This document shows positions 52,055-63,530 of a DNA stretch of 64,000 nucleotides, piece after piece (within the stretch, counting starts at the first letter, position 1; every line of letters starts with the position of its first letter). The stretch spans positions 124,001-188,000 of the forward strand of contig NZ_LQPP01000028.1 of the NCBI RefSeq assembly GCF_002102345.1. Reading direction: 5' to 3'. The position numbers and the translations under genes were made by a program. This DNA comes from Mycolicibacterium peregrinum (GTDB lineage Bacteria > Actinomycetota > Actinomycetes > Mycobacteriales > Mycobacteriaceae). The notes under the pieces were generated by a model that saw nothing but the letters and a program-made list of their open reading frames with translations, did not search any database and was not told the DNA's origin.

Positions 52055-53197
52055 ATGTCCGAATCTGCCACTGAGCTGCAATCCGCAGTTCGCGCTGCGC
52101 TGGCCAAGGTGATCGACCCCGAATTGCGGAAGCCGATCACCGAACTCGGCATGGTCAAGAACATCTCGATCGATGCCGACCACGGCGTCCATGTCGAGAT
52201 ATACCTGACCACCGCGGCCTGCCCGAAGAAGACCGAGATCGCCGACCTCGTGACGGCCGCCGCCACCGATGTGCCGGGCACCGGCGCGGTCAAGGTGAGC
52301 CTGGACGTGATGAACGACGAGCAGCGCGCCGAATTGCGCACACTGCTGCGTGGCGATTCCCGCGAACCGGTGATCCCGTTCGCCCAGCCCAACTCCCTGA
52401 CCCGGGTCTACGCGGTCGCCTCAGGGAAGGGCGGCGTGGGCAAGTCCAGCGTGACGGTCAACCTGGCCGCGGCGATGGCCGCCCGTGGGCTGTCCGTCGG
52501 CCTGCTGGACGCCGACATCTACGGCCATTCGGTGCCGCGCATGATGGGCACCAACGACCGGCCCACCCAGGTCGACTCGATGATCCTGCCTCCGATCGCG
52601 CACGACGTGAAGGTCATCTCGATCGCCATGTTCACGCAGGGCAACACGCCCGTGGTGTGGCGCGGGCCGATGCTGCACCGGGCCCTGCAACAGTTCCTGG
52701 CCGACGTCTACTGGGGCGATCTGGACGTGCTGCTGCTCGATCTGCCGCCCGGCACCGGCGATATCGCCATCTCGGTGGCTCAGTTGATCCCCGGCGCGGA
52801 GATCCTGGTGGTGACCACTCCGCAGATGGCTGCCGCCGAGGTGGCCGAGCGGGCCGGCGCGATCGCCCTGCAGACCCGTCAGCGCATCGCCGGCGTGGTC
52901 GAGAACATGTCCGGTCTGCAGATGCCCGACGGCACCGTCATGCAGCTGTTCGGTGAGGGCGGCGGCCGTCAGGTGGCGGAGTCGCTCACCCGCTCGGTCG
53001 GCGCCGAGGTGCCGCTGCTGGGCCAGGTCCCGCTGGACCCGGCGCTCGTGGCAGCCGGTGACTCCGGAGTTCCGCTCGTCCTGTCGGCGCCCGAATCAGC
53101 GGCCGGTGCCGAACTGCGCAAGATCGCCGAAGGACTGTCGGCGCGCAAGCGCGGTCTGGCCGGGATGTCGCTGGGTCTGGATACCGCGCGCCGCTAG
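52055..53197 (+). CDS. mrp: Mrp/NBP35-type Fe-S cluster carrier ATPase
   Basis: A 380-residue protein. Residues 1-~85 are a MIP18/DUF59 domain ([19 protein letters not shown]; Cys in [11 protein letters not shown]). The ParA-like P-loop GKGGVGKSS lies at 124-132, with [16 protein letters not shown] and [12 protein letters not shown] following. The C-terminal CxxC that binds a bridging cluster in many Mrp proteins is not seen. It carries or inserts 4Fe-4S clusters. TAGACT (52041-52046) lies 8 bases before ATG (5 before an in-frame GTG), so the transcript is probably leaderless. Its end overlaps tatB by 4 bases. Confidence 0.9.
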   Translation: MSESATELQSAVRAALAKVIDPELRKPITELGMVKNISIDADHGVHVEIYLTTAACPKKTEIADLVTAAATDVPGTGAVKVSLDVMNDEQRAELRTLLRGDSREPVIPFAQPNSLTRVYAVASGKGGVGKSSVTVNLAAAMAARGLSVGLLDADIYGHSVPRMMGTNDRPTQVDSMILPPIAHDVKVISIAMFTQGNTPVVWRGPMLHRALQQFLADVYWGDLDVLLLDLPPGTGDIAISVAQLIPGAEILVVTTPQMAAAEVAERAGAIALQTRQRIAGVVENMSGLQMPDGTVMQLFGEGGGRQVAESLTRSVGAEVPLLGQVPLDPALVAAGDSGVPLVLSAPESAAGAELRKIAEGLSARKRGLAGMSLGLDTARR

Positions 53198-53598
53198 GTG
53201 GCGTCAGGGTCGAACGTCGTGCCTGCGGCCTTGTCTGCCGGCTTGCTGTCGATCTCGCTGGCCGGCTTGTCGCCCGGCACCGACGGCTGCTGATTCTTAC
53301 TGTCATCGAACGCCCCGGTGAGGAAAGAGTCGTCGCCGTCGAGCAGATGCTTGGTGAGCGCGGCCCTGGGCGTCATGCCGCGTAGCTTCTGCAGCTCGGC
53401 CAGGGGCTGCCGCAGATCGTCGAACTCAGGGCCCAGGTCTTCGCGCAGCTGGCTGGTCGCACCGCTGACGTAGTCACGTGCCTGACGCAGAGCGCCGGAG
53501 GTCCACCGGATGGCCCCGGGCAGGCGCTCGGGCCCCAGGATCACCAGACCGGCGATCACCAGGACCAGCATCTCCCCCCACCCGATGTTCGCGAACAT
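53194..53598 (-). CDS. tatB: Twin-arginine translocase subunit TatB
   Basis: A 134-residue protein: one N-terminal TM helix ([22 protein letters not shown], with the FG/LGPERLP hinge), an amphipathic helix ([16 protein letters not shown]) and a charged tail. It binds folded Tat substrates with TatC. It follows htrA by two bases, forming sigE-rseA-htrA-tatB in the mycobacterial order. Confidence 0.9.
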   Translation of the reverse strand: MFANIGWGEMLVLVIAGLVILGPERLPGAIRWTSGALRQARDYVSGATSQLREDLGPEFDDLRQPLAELQKLRGMTPRAALTKHLLDGDDSFLTGAFDDSKNQQPSVPGDKPASEIDSKPADKAAGTTFDPDAT

Positions 53599-53600
53599 CG

Positions 53601-55151
<1,551 letters not shown>

Positions 55152-55175
55152 TCACTGATCGCCTTGTGGTCCAGC

Positions 55176-55574
55176 CTACCGGCGCTTACGTCGACTCCGC
55201 GTCGGGTCATCAGCAAACTGAGGCTGTTGTTCGACGTCAGCCGGGGGCTGCGGACTGTGGTGCGGAATCTGCGACAACAGTCCCAACAGGGAATTCGGAA
55301 TGGCTATCGGACAGGAATCCCGCAATGCGGCCCGGGCCTGACCCTGGGCGTCGACCTCTGCCGCGCAGTCAGGGCAGAGGGACAGGTGGTGCGCGGCCCG
55401 CAGATGCGCACTCATCCTCAGCTCACCGTCGACGAAGGCCGCGATGGCCTCGGTCGACAGGTGTTCGGTGGAACCGAACTGCCGAGGTGCACCTACCGGT
55501 GCATCGCTCTGCGAGGCGAACTGCGCAGGCAACCAGGAGAATGCGCGACGGAACACGTGTCCCGGGTCGACCAT
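55176..55574 (-). CDS. rseA: Anti-sigma factor RseA (zinc-associated, SigE-specific)
   Basis: A 132-residue anti-sigma factor. The ZAS motif is intact: His63, Cys67 and Cys70 (HLSLCPDC), within FVDGELRMSAHLRAAHH. There is no TM helix, so it is a soluble redox/phosphorylation-controlled type, as in M. tuberculosis, where PknB phosphorylation leads to its proteolysis (known). ATG 55572-55574 has GGGAGGAG before it; the longer frame is unsupported. It follows sigE by 77 bases. Confidence 0.88.
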   Translation of the reverse strand: MVDPGHVFRRAFSWLPAQFASQSDAPVGAPRQFGSTEHLSTEAIAAFVDGELRMSAHLRAAHHLSLCPDCAAEVDAQGQARAALRDSCPIAIPNSLLGLLSQIPHHSPQPPADVEQQPQFADDPTRSRRKRR

Positions 55575-55651
55575 CGCCCAGCTCCTCCCGCCATGACCAA
55601 ATGTCCTGACCCGAATGTAGCGCGACCCGGCGCGCCGAACACCAACCACCA

Positions 55652-56431
55652 CTAGGCGGATTTGGCGGTTTCCGGCGAGTGCTTCGCCAGATACTCGCGC
55701 AAGGCCTGCCGACCGCGGTGAATGCGGCTGCGGACGGTACCGAGCTTCACGCCGAGCGTGGCGCCGATTTCTTCGTAGGACAGACCCTCGATGTCGCAGA
55801 GGACCACGGCGGCGCGGAACTCCGGCGCCAGCGAGTCCAGAGCGGCCTGTAGATCGGCTCCCAACCGCGAGTCGTGGTAGATCTGCTCAGGGTTCGGGTC
55901 GTCGGCCGGCACCCGGTCGTAGTCCTCGGGCAGCGCTTCCATGCGGATGCGGCCGCGGCGACGGACCATGTCCAGGAACAGGTTGGTGGTGATGCGGTGC
56001 AACCACCCCTCGAACGTTCCCGGCTGGTAGTTCTGCACGGATCGGAACACCCGGATGAAGGTCTCCTGGGTCAGGTCCTCGGCATCGTGCTGGTTACCCG
56101 ACAGGCGATAGGCCAGCCGGTATACCCGGTCCGCGTGTTGACGCACCAGCTCGTCCCATGAGGGCATGGCAGCCTGATCGCCGGTGGCGTCGAACACGGC
56201 GGTGCCGGTCAACTCATCGGACGGCTCCACCCATTCGCCTGCGGTGAATTGCTCCAGGTGGGCCATGGTCACCGGGGCGGCCTGGGTGGCGGGGTTCGAG
56301 GTAACAGCGTTCGCGCTCGTCGGATCCTCCTGATCACAGTTTTCACTCAGCTCAACACGACTGATGACTTCGCTATTCCGATTGCTGTCCTGGTTGTGCT
56401 GGGCAGTGCGCCAGCGGGCGCCGTGTTCCAT
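55652..56431 (-). CDS. sigE: ECF sigma factor SigE
   Basis: Up to 259 residues. Region 2 ([38 protein letters not shown]) and region 4 (LPPEFR-like [48 protein letters not shown]) match mycobacterial SigE almost word for word. It directs the response to envelope, heat and oxidative stress. The N-terminal ~60 residues vary between species and the gene is known to have several translation starts, so 56431 is only the longest; an ATG before MAHLEQF is another. Confidence 0.93.
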   Translation of the reverse strand: MEHGARWRTAQHNQDSNRNSEVISRVELSENCDQEDPTSANAVTSNPATQAAPVTMAHLEQFTAGEWVEPSDELTGTAVFDATGDQAAMPSWDELVRQHADRVYRLAYRLSGNQHDAEDLTQETFIRVFRSVQNYQPGTFEGWLHRITTNLFLDMVRRRGRIRMEALPEDYDRVPADDPNPEQIYHDSRLGADLQAALDSLAPEFRAAVVLCDIEGLSYEEIGATLGVKLGTVRSRIHRGRQALREYLAKHSPETAKSA

Positions 56432-56475
56432 GCGGATACCGTTCCTGATCCCGGTGTGGCGGGCATATGAGCAAT

Positions 56476-56497
56476 CTGAACTTTCCCTGAGAAAGCC
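56476..56497 (-). promoter_or_regulatory. Possible MprA-type box upstream of sigE
   Basis: On the minus strand TTTCTCAGGGAAAGTTCAG, 45-66 bases upstream of the longest sigE start, has two loosely repeated TCTCAG/TTCAG halves, like MprA boxes. MprAB regulates sigE in M. tuberculosis (known). The match is by eye and weak. Confidence 0.25.
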
Positions 56498-56606
56498 GAC
56501 GATACGTCCGGTTACCTGCGCAGACCAGCGAATTTTCCGTGGTGATACCTACCCACCCACGGGCGTGTCGCGACGGTGCCCCCGGCCTCTGGCCTACGCT
56601 GCGGGC

Positions 56607-57251
56607 ATGGTCAGCTCCAACCCCGGTCGCGCCGAAGCGATCGTTACGCATGCCGAACGGTCGATCTCCGAAGACGAGATCGTCGCGGCCGCGCGTGAGC
56701 GGGCCGAAGAACTCGGCGCGGGCGCGGTGACACCGGCCGTCGGAGCGTTGCTGAGCGTGCTCGCGCGGCTCACCGGAGGCCGGGCAGTCGTCGAGGTCGG
56801 CACCGGTGCCGGCGTCAGCGGGTTGTGGCTGTTGTCCGGCATGAGCGACGACGGCGTGCTGACCACCATCGACGTCGAGCCCGAGCACCAACGAATCGCC
56901 AAACAGGGGTTCAACGAGGCCGGAGTCGGCCCCGGACGTACCCGGCTGATCAGCGGACGCGCCCAGGAGGTGCTGACCCGCCTGGCCGACGAGTCCTATG
57001 ACCTTGTGTTCATCGACGCCGAGCCGATCGATCAGCCGCAGTTCGTGGCCGAAGGAGTGCGTCTTTTGCGTTCCGGTGGCGCGATCGTGCTGCACCGGGC
57101 CGCGCTGGGCGGCCGGGCCGGCGATGCCTCGGCCAACGACGCCGAGGTCGGCGCCGTGCGTGAAGCAGCCCGGCTGATCGCCGAGGACGAACGGCTCACC
57201 CCGGTGCTGATCCCGTTGGGCGACGGTCTGCTCGCCGCCGCCCGCGACTGA
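56607..57251 (+). CDS. SAM-dependent O-methyltransferase (Rv1220c-like)
   Basis: A 214-residue catechol-type O-methyltransferase fold (methyltransferase family 3): [19 protein letters not shown] is motif [11 protein letters not shown] the ribose-binding acid, and [10 protein letters not shown] motif IV. The substrate is unknown. ATG 56607 lies six bases after TACGCT (56595-56600), so translation is probably leaderless. It is divergent from sigE; the upstream frame is non-coding leader. Confidence 0.87.
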   Translation: MVSSNPGRAEAIVTHAERSISEDEIVAAARERAEELGAGAVTPAVGALLSVLARLTGGRAVVEVGTGAGVSGLWLLSGMSDDGVLTTIDVEPEHQRIAKQGFNEAGVGPGRTRLISGRAQEVLTRLADESYDLVFIDAEPIDQPQFVAEGVRLLRSGGAIVLHRAALGGRAGDASANDAEVGAVREAARLIAEDERLTPVLIPLGDGLLAAARD

Positions 57252-57274
57252 CTCTCCCCGACCCTTCCCGGCCT

Positions 57275-57313
57275 CACCCCTCACGCGTGGGGGTGGGGCC
57301 GAACTTTTTCTTT
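57275..57313 (+). terminator. Hairpin plus T-rich tract after the methyltransferase
   Basis: CACCCC (57275-57280) pairs with GGGGTG (57290-57295), followed after a few bases by TTTTTCTTT (57305-57313). It lies 24 bases after the methyltransferase stop and insulates it from the TetR operon. Confidence 0.5.
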
Positions 57314-57347
57314 ACGGATTCCTGACGGGCCACCCTCTTGACCGAGC

Positions 57348-57365
57348 ACTGAACGCACGTTTAGC
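57348..57365. promoter_or_regulatory. TetR operator, degenerate copy
   Basis: ACTGAAC-GCAC-GTTTAGC. The left arm equals that of the perfect site 20 bases on, and the right arm matches at 5 of 7. The pair forms a tandem operator spaced by two helical turns. Confidence 0.55.
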
Positions 57366-57367
57366 GT

Positions 57368-57385
57368 ACTGAACATGCGTTCAGT
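57368..57385. promoter_or_regulatory. TetR operator, perfect copy overlapping the ATG
   Basis: ACTGAAC-ATGC-GTTCAGT: perfect 7-bp arms with a 4-base centre that contains ATG 57375. Binding here would block initiation of the TetR-ABC operon, and it raises doubt about whether 57375 is the true start. Confidence 0.65.
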
Positions 57386-58070
57386 CGATGATCGAGATGA
57401 TCGAACAGCAATGGCCCGGATCCGCGACGCCGCGATCGAGCAGTACGGCCAACACGGATTCAGCGTGGGACTGCGCACCATCGCCGAGGCCGCCGGCGTC
57501 AGCGCCGCCTTGGTGATCCATCACTTCGGCTCCAAGGAAGGGCTACGAAAGGCGTGCGACGCCTACGTGGCGGAGGTGGTGCGCGAGGCCAAGACCGAGT
57601 CGATTCAGAACAGCGATCCCGCGAGCTGGATCGCTCAGATGTCCGAAATCGAGTCCTACGCGCCGCTGATGGCGTACCTGGTCCGCAGCATGCAGTCCGG
57701 GAGCGATCTGGCGAAGACGTTCTGGCGCACCATGGTCGACAACGCCGAGCAGTACCTCGAGGAAGGCGTGCGGACCGGCGTGCTCAAACCGAGCCGCGAC
57801 CCGAAAGCGCGCGCCCGCTTCATGGCGATCTGCAGCGGCGGCGGATTTCTGCTGTACCTGCAGATGCACGACGACCCAACAGATCTGCGCCGGGTTTTGC
57901 GTGATTACGGCGAGGACATGATGCTGCCGGCCCTCGAGCTCTACACCGACGGTCTGATGACCGACTCGACGATGTACGACGCATTCCTGCACCAGCGCGA
58001 ACAAGGCATCCCGTTCAGTTCCGGCGCCGACGGCACCGCCACGACCACCGACAAGAAGGAGCCAGCGTGA
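57375..58070 (+). CDS. TetR-family repressor of ABC efflux (Rv1219c-like)
   Basis: Up to 231 residues. The N-terminal HTH is [49 protein letters not shown]; the rest is a helical ligand/dimer domain. In M. tuberculosis Rv1219c represses the Rv1218c-Rv1217c drug pump (known). ATG 57375 lies inside the operator; ATG 57411 (12 codons on) would give ~219 residues and is a realistic alternative. The stop overlaps the ATPase start (GTGA at 58067-58070), so repressor and pump form one autoregulated operon. Confidence 0.88.
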   Translation: MRSVDDRDDRTAMARIRDAAIEQYGQHGFSVGLRTIAEAAGVSAALVIHHFGSKEGLRKACDAYVAEVVREAKTESIQNSDPASWIAQMSEIESYAPLMAYLVRSMQSGSDLAKTFWRTMVDNAEQYLEEGVRTGVLKPSRDPKARARFMAICSGGGFLLYLQMHDDPTDLRRVLRDYGEDMMLPALELYTDGLMTDSTMYDAFLHQREQGIPFSSGADGTATTTDKKEPA

Positions 58071-58972
58071 ACCACTCCGTCGAAATCCGCGGACTGTCAA
58101 AGTCTTTCGGACACACCAAGGCACTCGATGGGCTGAACCTGAGTGTGTCCCCCGGCGACGTCACCGGATTCCTCGGGCCCAACGGGGCCGGTAAGTCCAC
58201 CACGATCCGGGTGTTGTTGGGCCTGCTCCGCGCCGACGGCGGCACCGTGCGACTCCTGGGCGGCGACCCGTGGCGCGACGCGGTCGCCCTGCACCGCCGC
58301 ATCGCCTACGTCCCCGGCGATGTCACCCTGTGGCCCAACCTGACCGGCATGCAGGCCATCGATTTCCTGTGCCGGCTGCGCGGCAACGGCGTCGACACCC
58401 AGCCATACATCCGGAGACGCGATGACCTCATAGACCGGTTCGAACTCGACCCGCACAAGAAGGCCCGCACCTACTCCAAGGGCAACCGGCAGAAGGTCGC
58501 CATCGTGGCGGCGTTCAGCTGCCACTCCGAGCTCTACATTCTCGACGAGCCGACGTCCGGGCTGGACCCGTTGATGGAACGGGCATTTCAGCAATGTGTC
58601 GCCGAGGTGGCCGGCCAGGGTGCCGCGGTCCTGCTGTCCAGTCATATCCTGGCCGAGGTCGAAAAGCTCTGCGACAAAGTGACGATCATCCGGTCCGGAC
58701 GCACGGTACGTTCCGGCACCCTCGCCGAACTACGGCACCTGATGCGCACCAAGGTCAGCGCCCGCACCCGCTCCGACGGCCGGGCACTGCAGAACACCCC
58801 GTACGTGCACGACTTCGCGAGCCACGATGGCACCGTGACCTTCTCGGTGGACCGTGCCGACCTGGAGTTCACCCTCGAGCACCTGACCGACCTCGGCATC
58901 GAGGATCTGACGGTCACACCGGCGTCGCTGGAGGACATGTTCCTGCGCGAGTACCAGGGGGCGACCCGGTGA
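58067..58972 (+). CDS. ABC efflux ATPase (Rv1218c-like)
   Basis: A 301-residue ATPase of the drug/lantibiotic exporter group. Walker [10 protein letters not shown], signature YSKGNRQKV (a variant of LSGGQ), Walker [13 protein letters not shown] and the switch His in LLSSHILAE are present. A C-terminal ~80-residue regulatory segment follows. It drives the two-part permease encoded next, whose GTG overlaps this stop. GTG start. The orthologous pump is tied to multidrug efflux in M. tuberculosis. Confidence 0.9.
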   Translation: MNHSVEIRGLSKSFGHTKALDGLNLSVSPGDVTGFLGPNGAGKSTTIRVLLGLLRADGGTVRLLGGDPWRDAVALHRRIAYVPGDVTLWPNLTGMQAIDFLCRLRGNGVDTQPYIRRRDDLIDRFELDPHKKARTYSKGNRQKVAIVAAFSCHSELYILDEPTSGLDPLMERAFQQCVAEVAGQGAAVLLSSHILAEVEKLCDKVTIIRSGRTVRSGTLAELRHLMRTKVSARTRSDGRALQNTPYVHDFASHDGTVTFSVDRADLEFTLEHLTDLGIEDLTVTPASLEDMFLREYQGATR

Positions 58973-60588
58973 CCACCGCAATCGGCCCGGCCCGGCCCGC
59001 CCGCCTGCCGAGCACGGACACGTCACCGTTCACCGGCATCGGCACGCTGCTGAAACTGGCACTACGCCGGGACCGAGTCCGGCTGGGAGTGTGGGTGGCC
59101 GCGCTCACCTTGATGATGGTGTACGCCCCCAACGCAATTCGCCTGGCCTACCCCGGGGAGGAACAGCGCCTGGCCCGGGTCAACCTGCTCAAGACACCTG
59201 CCGGGATGATGCTGGGCGGACCGATGTTCGGCGTGAACGAGACCGACCTCGGCGTGATGATGGCCAACGAGCTGACACTCACCCTGACCATCGCCACTTC
59301 GATCCTGGCCATTCTCACCGTGATTCGTCATACCCGGGCCGAGGAGGAGAACGGCAGCGCAGAGCTGGTGCTGTCCTCGGTGGTCGGCCGCTACGCCCGA
59401 ACGGCTGCGGCTCTGACGCTGGTCGGCGGAGTCAACGCGGTGCTGGCACTCACCATGACGCTGGCGATGGCCTCCGCCGGTTTCGCCGTCGTCGACACCG
59501 CCGCCATGAGCCTGGGCATCACGGGGGTGGCGATGGTGTTCGGCGCGGTCGCCGCGGTGACCGCGCAACTCTGGCGCCAGTCTCGCACCGCGTCGGGCGC
59601 GGCGATGGCGACGTTGGCGGTAGCCGCGCTGGTGCGCGGAGCCGGAGACGTCATCGACAACTCCGGCAGCACCCTGAGCTGGTTCTCCCCCATCGCCTGG
59701 GCACAGCAGATGCGCCCGTTCGTCGATCTGCGCTGGTGGCCGTTCGGGTTGTTGGTCATTGTGACGGTCGGATTGCTGGCCGTGGCAGCCGTTTTGGAGA
59801 GCCGTCGCCAGTACGACGCGGGGACCATCGCGTCGACGGGTGAGCGTCCCGACGCCCCCGCCATCACCGGCCCGCTGCGGCTGCACCTGACGCTGCAACG
59901 CGGCCAGACGATCGGCTGGGCGGTGGGACTGTTCGTGGCCGGGCTGGTATTCGGCTCGATGACGAAAGCTCTGATGGACGCGGCCGAGACCAACGAGCTG
60001 ATCGCCCGACTGCTGTCCGCCACGGGCAACGACGGCATCTACACCACCATGACCCAGTTCCTGGCCGCGGCGGCCACGGCGTATGTCTCGTCGGTGGTGC
60101 TGCGGGTGTACACCGACGAGCAGAACGGACTGGGTGAGCCGGTACTGGCCGGGGCGGTGTCACGGTGGCGCTGGCTGTTGGGCGCGGTCGGCTGCGCGCT
60201 GGCGGGCGCGGCGGTGCTGATGTTCTTCGCCGGACTGGGCAACGGCCTTGGCGCCGGGTTGACGCTGGGTGAGCCGGGCACGATCATCCGCCTCACCCTG
60301 GCCGCGCTGGCGTATCTCCCCGCGCTGGCGGTGATCGCCTCGATCGCAGCCCTGGCCGTGGCCCTTCGGTCGCCCTGGATCGCTTGGCTGGCAGTCACAT
60401 TCGTGATCACCGCGCTCTACCTCGGGGCGCTGTTGCGATTGCCGCGCTGGCTGATCGAGCTGTCCCCGGTGGGCCAGACCACCGTGCCGAGCGAGTTCCC
60501 GGCCATGGCCCTTTTGGTAATGCTCGTCACCGCAACGGTTCTGGCGGCCGTCGCGGGCTGGATCTATCGCAACCGCGACGCGGTGTGA
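58969..60588 (+). CDS. ABC efflux permease (Rv1217c-like)
   Basis: A 539-residue permease with about 12 TM helices in two similar halves: the first begins [25 protein letters not shown], the second [25 protein letters not shown], each with an [12 protein letters not shown] or [21 protein letters not shown] cytoplasmic element. This is a fused tetronasin/daunorubicin-type exporter. GTG 58969 overlaps the ATPase stop by 4 bases. Confidence 0.9.
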   Translation: MTTAIGPARPARLPSTDTSPFTGIGTLLKLALRRDRVRLGVWVAALTLMMVYAPNAIRLAYPGEEQRLARVNLLKTPAGMMLGGPMFGVNETDLGVMMANELTLTLTIATSILAILTVIRHTRAEEENGSAELVLSSVVGRYARTAAALTLVGGVNAVLALTMTLAMASAGFAVVDTAAMSLGITGVAMVFGAVAAVTAQLWRQSRTASGAAMATLAVAALVRGAGDVIDNSGSTLSWFSPIAWAQQMRPFVDLRWWPFGLLVIVTVGLLAVAAVLESRRQYDAGTIASTGERPDAPAITGPLRLHLTLQRGQTIGWAVGLFVAGLVFGSMTKALMDAAETNELIARLLSATGNDGIYTTMTQFLAAAATAYVSSVVLRVYTDEQNGLGEPVLAGAVSRWRWLLGAVGCALAGAAVLMFFAGLGNGLGAGLTLGEPGTIIRLTLAALAYLPALAVIASIAALAVALRSPWIAWLAVTFVITALYLGALLRLPRWLIELSPVGQTTVPSEFPAMALLVMLVTATVLAAVAGWIYRNRDAV

Positions 60589-60608
60589 ACCCGAACAGGA
60601 GACAGTTG

Positions 60609-61280
60609 ATGAAACTCGCACTTCAGACGATCGCATCGGGAGTGTTCGGCCTGGCGTTGTTCGCCGTGACGCTGTTCTGGCCGGCCGGCACGTTCCACTA
60701 TTGGCAGGCCTGGGTTTTCATTGCCGTGTTCATGGCGACCACCATGGTCCCGAGCATCTATCTCGCGGTCAGAGACCCGGCCGCCCTGCAACGCCGCCTC
60801 CACGGTGGGCCGACCGCGGAAACGCGAATCGTGCAGAAGATCATCATCTGGGCGGTCACGGGCTCGGCCTTCGCGGCTTTTGTCCTCAGTGCGCTGGACC
60901 ACCGGTTCGGCTGGTCGAGCGTGCCGACCGCGGTGGTCATCCTCGGCAACGTCCTGGTGGCGGTCGGGCTCATCCTCGCGCAAGCGGTGGTCTTCCAGAA
61001 CAGCTTCGCCGGCGCCAGTATCCAGGTGGAGGACGATCAGCCCCTCGTCTCGACGGGGCTCTACGGACTGGTCCGGCACCCGATGTATTTCGGTGCGGTG
61101 TTGATGATGTTCGGCACTCCACTGGCGCTGGGTTCTTACTGGGCGCTACTCGTTTCGATCGTCTCGATACCGATTTTCGGTGCGCGGATCGCCGACGAGA
61201 AGATGTTGCGCGCCGAGCTCGACGGCTACGACGAGTACATGCAGAAGGTCCCCTATCGGCTGCTGCCCTACGTCTGGTGA
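60609..61280 (+). CDS. Isoprenylcysteine-carboxyl-methyltransferase-like membrane protein (Rv1216c-like)
   Basis: A 223-residue membrane protein with five or so TM helices. The C-terminal half carries the ICMT/PEMT signature (LVSTGLYGLVRHPMYFGAVLMMFGTPLALGSYW, then RIADEKMLRAELDGYDEYMQKVPYRLLPYVW). Members methylate lipids or small hydrophobic acceptors with SAM. AGGAGA precedes ATG 60609, 20 bases after the permease stop, so it belongs to the efflux operon. Its end overlaps the convergent TetR gene by 13 bases. Confidence 0.85.
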   Translation: MKLALQTIASGVFGLALFAVTLFWPAGTFHYWQAWVFIAVFMATTMVPSIYLAVRDPAALQRRLHGGPTAETRIVQKIIIWAVTGSAFAAFVLSALDHRFGWSSVPTAVVILGNVLVAVGLILAQAVVFQNSFAGASIQVEDDQPLVSTGLYGLVRHPMYFGAVLMMFGTPLALGSYWALLVSIVSIPIFGARIADEKMLRAELDGYDEYMQKVPYRLLPYVW

Positions 61281-61837
61281 GCCACCACCCGCGCGGCGGC
61301 TTCGACCGCGGCGGCACGCCGTGAGGCCAGGACGGCCGGATCGTCGGTGATCACGTCCGGGTGCGGAATGTGAGCCCAGGCCAGCCCGATACCGAACAAC
61401 AGCACGATCAGTTCGGCCGGATCCCAGCGCGGGTCGACATGGCCGGCGGCCTGGGCGGCCTCGATGGCGGCCACCGCCTGGGCCTGCGGGGACGGGCCCT
61501 CGACCGTGGGTTCGCCAAGGGTGAATCCCTCCAGTTGGGCCCAGCGGATCATGCGCAGATGCTCGGGACGGCGGTACGCCAGGTCATAGATGTCGCCGAC
61601 GAAGTCGGGGACGGCGTCGGGCCGGAGGGTCACCGATCGGAAGAACTCGGCGCCGTCGGCGGCGAACACCTCGCGGAACAGGGTTTCCTTGTCCCCGAAG
61701 TGGGCGTAGAGCCGTTCCTTGCTGGCGTGGGCCGCGCGGGCGATCCGGTCGATCCTGGCCCCGGCCAGGCCGTAGCCGGCGAATTCGGTGCGCGCCGCAG
61801 CGAGGATCTCACCGCGTAGTTCGGTCGTACTTCTCAC
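61268..61837 (-). CDS. TetR-family regulator
   Basis: A 189-residue repressor: HTH ELRGEILAAARTEFAGYGLAGARIDRIARAAHASKERLYAHFGDKETLFREVF, then a TetR C-terminal helical domain with RMIRWAQLEGFTLGEP. GTG 61835-61837 is the only sensible start; the much longer frame runs antisense through the acyltransferase and is rejected. A perfect palindrome lies 18 bases upstream in the gap to the divergent acyltransferase, its probable target. Confidence 0.85.
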   Translation of the reverse strand: MRSTTELRGEILAAARTEFAGYGLAGARIDRIARAAHASKERLYAHFGDKETLFREVFAADGAEFFRSVTLRPDAVPDFVGDIYDLAYRRPEHLRMIRWAQLEGFTLGEPTVEGPSPQAQAVAAIEAAQAAGHVDPRWDPAELIVLLFGIGLAWAHIPHPDVITDDPAVLASRRAAAVEAAARVVAHQT

Positions 61838-61854
61838 AGGTGAATCATAGCCAG

Positions 61855-61868
61855 ACGAACTAGTTCGT
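61855..61868. promoter_or_regulatory. 14-bp palindromic operator ACGAACTAGTTCGT
   Basis: A perfect palindrome between the TetR start (61837) and the acyltransferase start (61958). Similar ACNAACNNGTTNGT forms are common TetR sites in actinobacteria. Predicted autoregulation and control of the acyltransferase. Confidence 0.65.
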
Positions 61869-61957
61869 TCGGTACGATTGTGGTCAACAGGTCCGAACAT
61901 GTCGGGGACTCCGACCAGCCGGCACCAGCCCCAGCACGTTCCCCCGAGGAGTCGTCC

Positions 61958-62812
61958 ATGTCCGTGACCAAGATCGACGAGATCATGAATCAACCCAGCC
62001 ATGTCCAGACCCTGAGGCGGGCGGTGGAAACCGTCGCCGACGGAATCGACCCGCTGGTCAACCTCTACCGCCCCTACGTCGACGGTCTGGAAAACCTGCC
62101 CCGTGACGGCCGATTTCTGTTGGTGGGCAACCATACCCAGTTCGGCACGGAGACCCTGCTGATCCCGTACGTGGTGCGCCGCGAGATCGGGATGCGGGTG
62201 CGACCGCTGACCGACCGTCGATTCGGTGACATGCCCCGCCCGGTCTCCGACGTCATGGCGGCCTGCGGAGCCGTTGTCGGATCCCCCGAGGGCGCCGGCG
62301 AGCTGATGGCGCACGACGAGCCCGTCATGGTCTTTCCCGGCGGCGGCCGCGAGATCGGCAAGTTCAAGGGCGAGCAGTACAAGCTGCGCTGGGAGGGCCG
62401 CGCCGGGTTCGCCCGCGTCGCGATCGAGCACGGCTACCCCATTGTCCCGGTCGCGCTCGTCGGCGGCGACGACGTGTACGTGGGCGTCACGACCCGCGAC
62501 CACTGGCTCGGTCGGCTCAGCCGGACCGTCGGCGAGAAGCTGACCGGTCAGCGCGATATGGCCGTGCCGCTGGTCCGGGGCATCGGCCCCACCCTGATTC
62601 CGCGTCCCCAACGCATGTATCTGCGCTTCGAGGAGCCCATCGGCACCACGAAGCCGGCCAGGACTACGGACGCGAAATGGGTCGAAACCGTCAAGCAGCG
62701 CACCCAGGAATCGTTGGAGCGGAGTCTCGACGATCTGCTGGCCCTCCGCGCCGAGGACCCCTACCGCGAGCTGAATCCACTGGCCTGGAACAAGGCGACC
62801 CAGAGCCGATAA
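61958..62812 (+). CDS. DGAT/PES-like lysophospholipid acyltransferase family protein
   Basis: A 284-residue acyltransferase-fold protein. LLVGNHTQFGTETLLIPYVVRRE replaces the usual NHxxxxD motif by the variant typical of the DGAT2-like/phytyl-ester-synthase branch (GNHxxxGxE). VMVFPGGGREIGKFKGE is the glycine-rich block, and YPIVPVALVGGDD follows. It likely transfers acyl groups to glycerolipids or alcohols at the membrane. GAGGAG lies 7 bases before ATG 61958. Control by the divergent TetR is probable. Confidence 0.82.
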   Translation: MSVTKIDEIMNQPSHVQTLRRAVETVADGIDPLVNLYRPYVDGLENLPRDGRFLLVGNHTQFGTETLLIPYVVRREIGMRVRPLTDRRFGDMPRPVSDVMAACGAVVGSPEGAGELMAHDEPVMVFPGGGREIGKFKGEQYKLRWEGRAGFARVAIEHGYPIVPVALVGGDDVYVGVTTRDHWLGRLSRTVGEKLTGQRDMAVPLVRGIGPTLIPRPQRMYLRFEEPIGTTKPARTTDAKWVETVKQRTQESLERSLDDLLALRAEDPYRELNPLAWNKATQSR

Positions 62813-62858
62813 CGACGAACCGCCGGGTCGCGGGCGGAGTTCGCCGCATACTGCAGTA

Positions 62859-63503
62859 ATGGAACTGTTGACCGGCTTCGGCCTGGCCACTGCGGCGGGG
62901 CTCAATGCCTACATCCCGTTGCTGGCCCTCGGCCTGCTGTCACGCTTCACCCATCTGGTGTCGTTGCCGGCGGGGTGGTCGTGGCTGGAGAACGGCTGGG
63001 TGATGGCGATCGTCGCGGTCTTGCTGATCGTCGAGGTGGTCGCCGACAAGATCCCCGCGCTCGATTCCATCAACGACACCATCCAGACCTTCGTACGCCC
63101 CACCGCGGGTGGCATCGTGTTCGGCTCGGGCACCGCGTCCCAGACCGCCGCGGTCGCCGATCCTGGCGCGTTCGCCCAGTCCGGCCAATGGATTCCGGTG
63201 GCGATCGGCGCGGTCACCGCACTCGTGGTGTCACTGACCAAATCGACGGTGCGCCCGGCCGCCAACGTCGCCACCGCCGGCGTCGCCGGGCCGGTGCTGT
63301 CCACCGTCGAGGACGTCACGAGTGTCGGACTGGTCTTCGTGGCGATCCTGCTGCCGATCCTGGTGCTGGTCGCGCTGCTGGCGCTGATCTGGGGTGCCTT
63401 CCGGCTGTGGCGGTGGCGCCGACGACGCAGTGAAGCCAAGATCGGCGTCAACGCACGCAGCAACGCAGCTCCCCGCCCCGCGGCGGTAGATCCCTGGGAG
63501 TGA
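62859..63503 (+). CDS. DUF4126 integral membrane protein
   Basis: A 214-residue membrane protein with five or six TM segments: GFGLATAAGLNAYIPLLALGLLSRF, WVMAIVAVLLIVEVVADKIPALD, then WIPVAIGAVTALVVSLTKSTVRPAANVATAGVAGP and LVFVAILLPILVLVALLALIWG. The ADKIP…D and RP…G patterns fit DUF4126, whose function is unknown. It follows the acyltransferase by 46 bases on the same strand and may be co-transcribed. Confidence 0.8.
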   Translation: MELLTGFGLATAAGLNAYIPLLALGLLSRFTHLVSLPAGWSWLENGWVMAIVAVLLIVEVVADKIPALDSINDTIQTFVRPTAGGIVFGSGTASQTAAVADPGAFAQSGQWIPVAIGAVTALVVSLTKSTVRPAANVATAGVAGPVLSTVEDVTSVGLVFVAILLPILVLVALLALIWGAFRLWRWRRRRSEAKIGVNARSNAAPRPAAVDPWE

Positions 63504-63530
63504 CTCCGATCGGGCGATGCGTCGGACGCG

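Noticed and set aside
61838..62905. N-terminal extension of the TetR frame
   Set aside because: Runs antisense through the acyltransferase gene; the TetR domain begins at GTG 61837 with an operator just upstream.
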